Part shown: positions 63,843-64,000 of the stretch, piece after piece
Layout: every line of letters begins with the position of its first letter
How positions within the stretch are numbered: the first letter of the stretch is position 1
Source: Allobosea vaviloviae
GTDB lineage: Bacteria > Pseudomonadota > Alphaproteobacteria > Rhizobiales > Beijerinckiaceae
Assembly (NCBI RefSeq): GCF_001298265.1
Contig: NZ_LGSZ01000010.1
Coordinates: 59,811 to 123,810 of the forward strand
Reading direction: 5' to 3'
Length of the DNA stretch: 64,000 bases
Made by a program: the position numbers and the translations under genes
Notes under the pieces: generated by a model
Database searches by the model: none
The model's input: the letters and a program-made list of their open reading frames with translations, nothing else
What the model was told of the DNA's origin: nothing

Positions 63843-64000
63843 CCACCCCCCCCCCCCCCCCCCCCCCCCGGGGGGGGGGGGGGGGGGGGGCCCCCCAACC
63901 CCGGGGGGCGTTTCCCGGGGGGGGGGGGGCGGGGCCGGGCACCGCAAGGACCCCCCCCCCCGCAGACGCGCCGCGTCGGCCCCCGCCCCCTTTTACAACC
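63843..64000. other. Unreliable homopolymer sequence at the window end
   Basis: Long unbroken runs of C and then G, with fragments such as CACCGCAAGGA, replace the expected second arm of the repeat. This looks like a sequencing or assembly failure in a strong hairpin at a contig end, not biology. No gene should be called here. Confidence 0.85.

Noticed and set aside
63843..64000. C/G runs considered as a G-quadruplex or recombination hot spot
   Set aside because: Run lengths and scraps of the expected repeat arm point to a sequencing or assembly artefact.

Overview
This is a GC-rich chromosomal segment of an alphaproteobacterium, most likely a member of the Hyphomicrobiales (Rhizobiales); a Bosea-like organism is my best guess, but this rests on gene order and protein style, not on a database search. 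The clues are the coxB-coxA-ctaB-coxF-ctaG-coxC-DUF983-SURF1-thrC-M16 run, the DUF374-waaA-lpxK lipid A block with DUF4170 and DUF2093 neighbours, HWE/HisKA_2 histidine kinases, an IalB-type exported protein, and a tandem glycine riboswitch ahead of gcvT-gcvH-gcvPA. Most of the window is core chromosome with short spacers and many 1-4 bp start/stop overlaps.

Layout. 0-3.8 kb: 3' end of tadA, small exported proteins, a TauE/SafE exporter and a divergent ArsR regulator. 3.8-9.7 kb: a large Gly-rich autotransporter, then a minus-strand operon of vapB, vapC, an alpha/beta hydrolase and a patatin-like lipase. 9.7-20.5 kb: housekeeping genes (purD, xseA, lipid A/Kdo genes, a CysQ-like phosphatase, ubiA). 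21-25 kb: rsmE, a YbdK-type carboxylate-amine ligase and gshA. 25-34.7 kb: a lipoprotein hydrolase, a lone Flp pilin, LysR, DUF1127 protein, a chemoreceptor, and a CPA2 antiporter-MATE-DUF937 operon. 34.9-37.3 kb: ispH-thrB-rnhA. 37.3-40 kb: two HWE/HisKA_2-class kinases flanking a single-domain response regulator. 40.7-42.1 kb: three unrecognised or HEAT-like genes, each bordered by a short repeat; this looks like accessory DNA. 42.1-48.2 kb: one-Cys peroxiredoxin, DsbD-alpha-like protein, YqgE, a Fic toxin with a small VbhA-like partner, and a membrane GGDEF/EAL protein. 48.3-58.6 kb: the cytochrome c oxidase block and its habitual companions. 59-63.7 kb: ialB with a lipoprotein, then the glycine-cleavage operon.

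Functional links. The cox block holds structural subunits II, I and III with heme O synthase, the Cu chaperone CtaG and SURF1, so it encodes most of an aa3 oxidase. thrB and thrC complete threonine synthesis from homoserine but lie about 14 kb apart. The gcv genes sit behind a glycine sensor with a plausible promoter at a fitting distance. gcvPB is expected just past the right edge.

Structural features. At least four families of palindromic intergenic repeats recur in gaps between operons, and one copy lies inside the gcv operon. The last ~160 bases collapse into C and G homopolymers exactly where the second arm of one of these repeats should be, so the sequence after about 63,840 should not be trusted. 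No CRISPR array, tRNA, rRNA, IS element or prophage was seen. I found no clearly new multi-gene system; the best leads are the Fic/antitoxin pair with altered motifs and the gene-repeat array at 40.7-42.1 kb.
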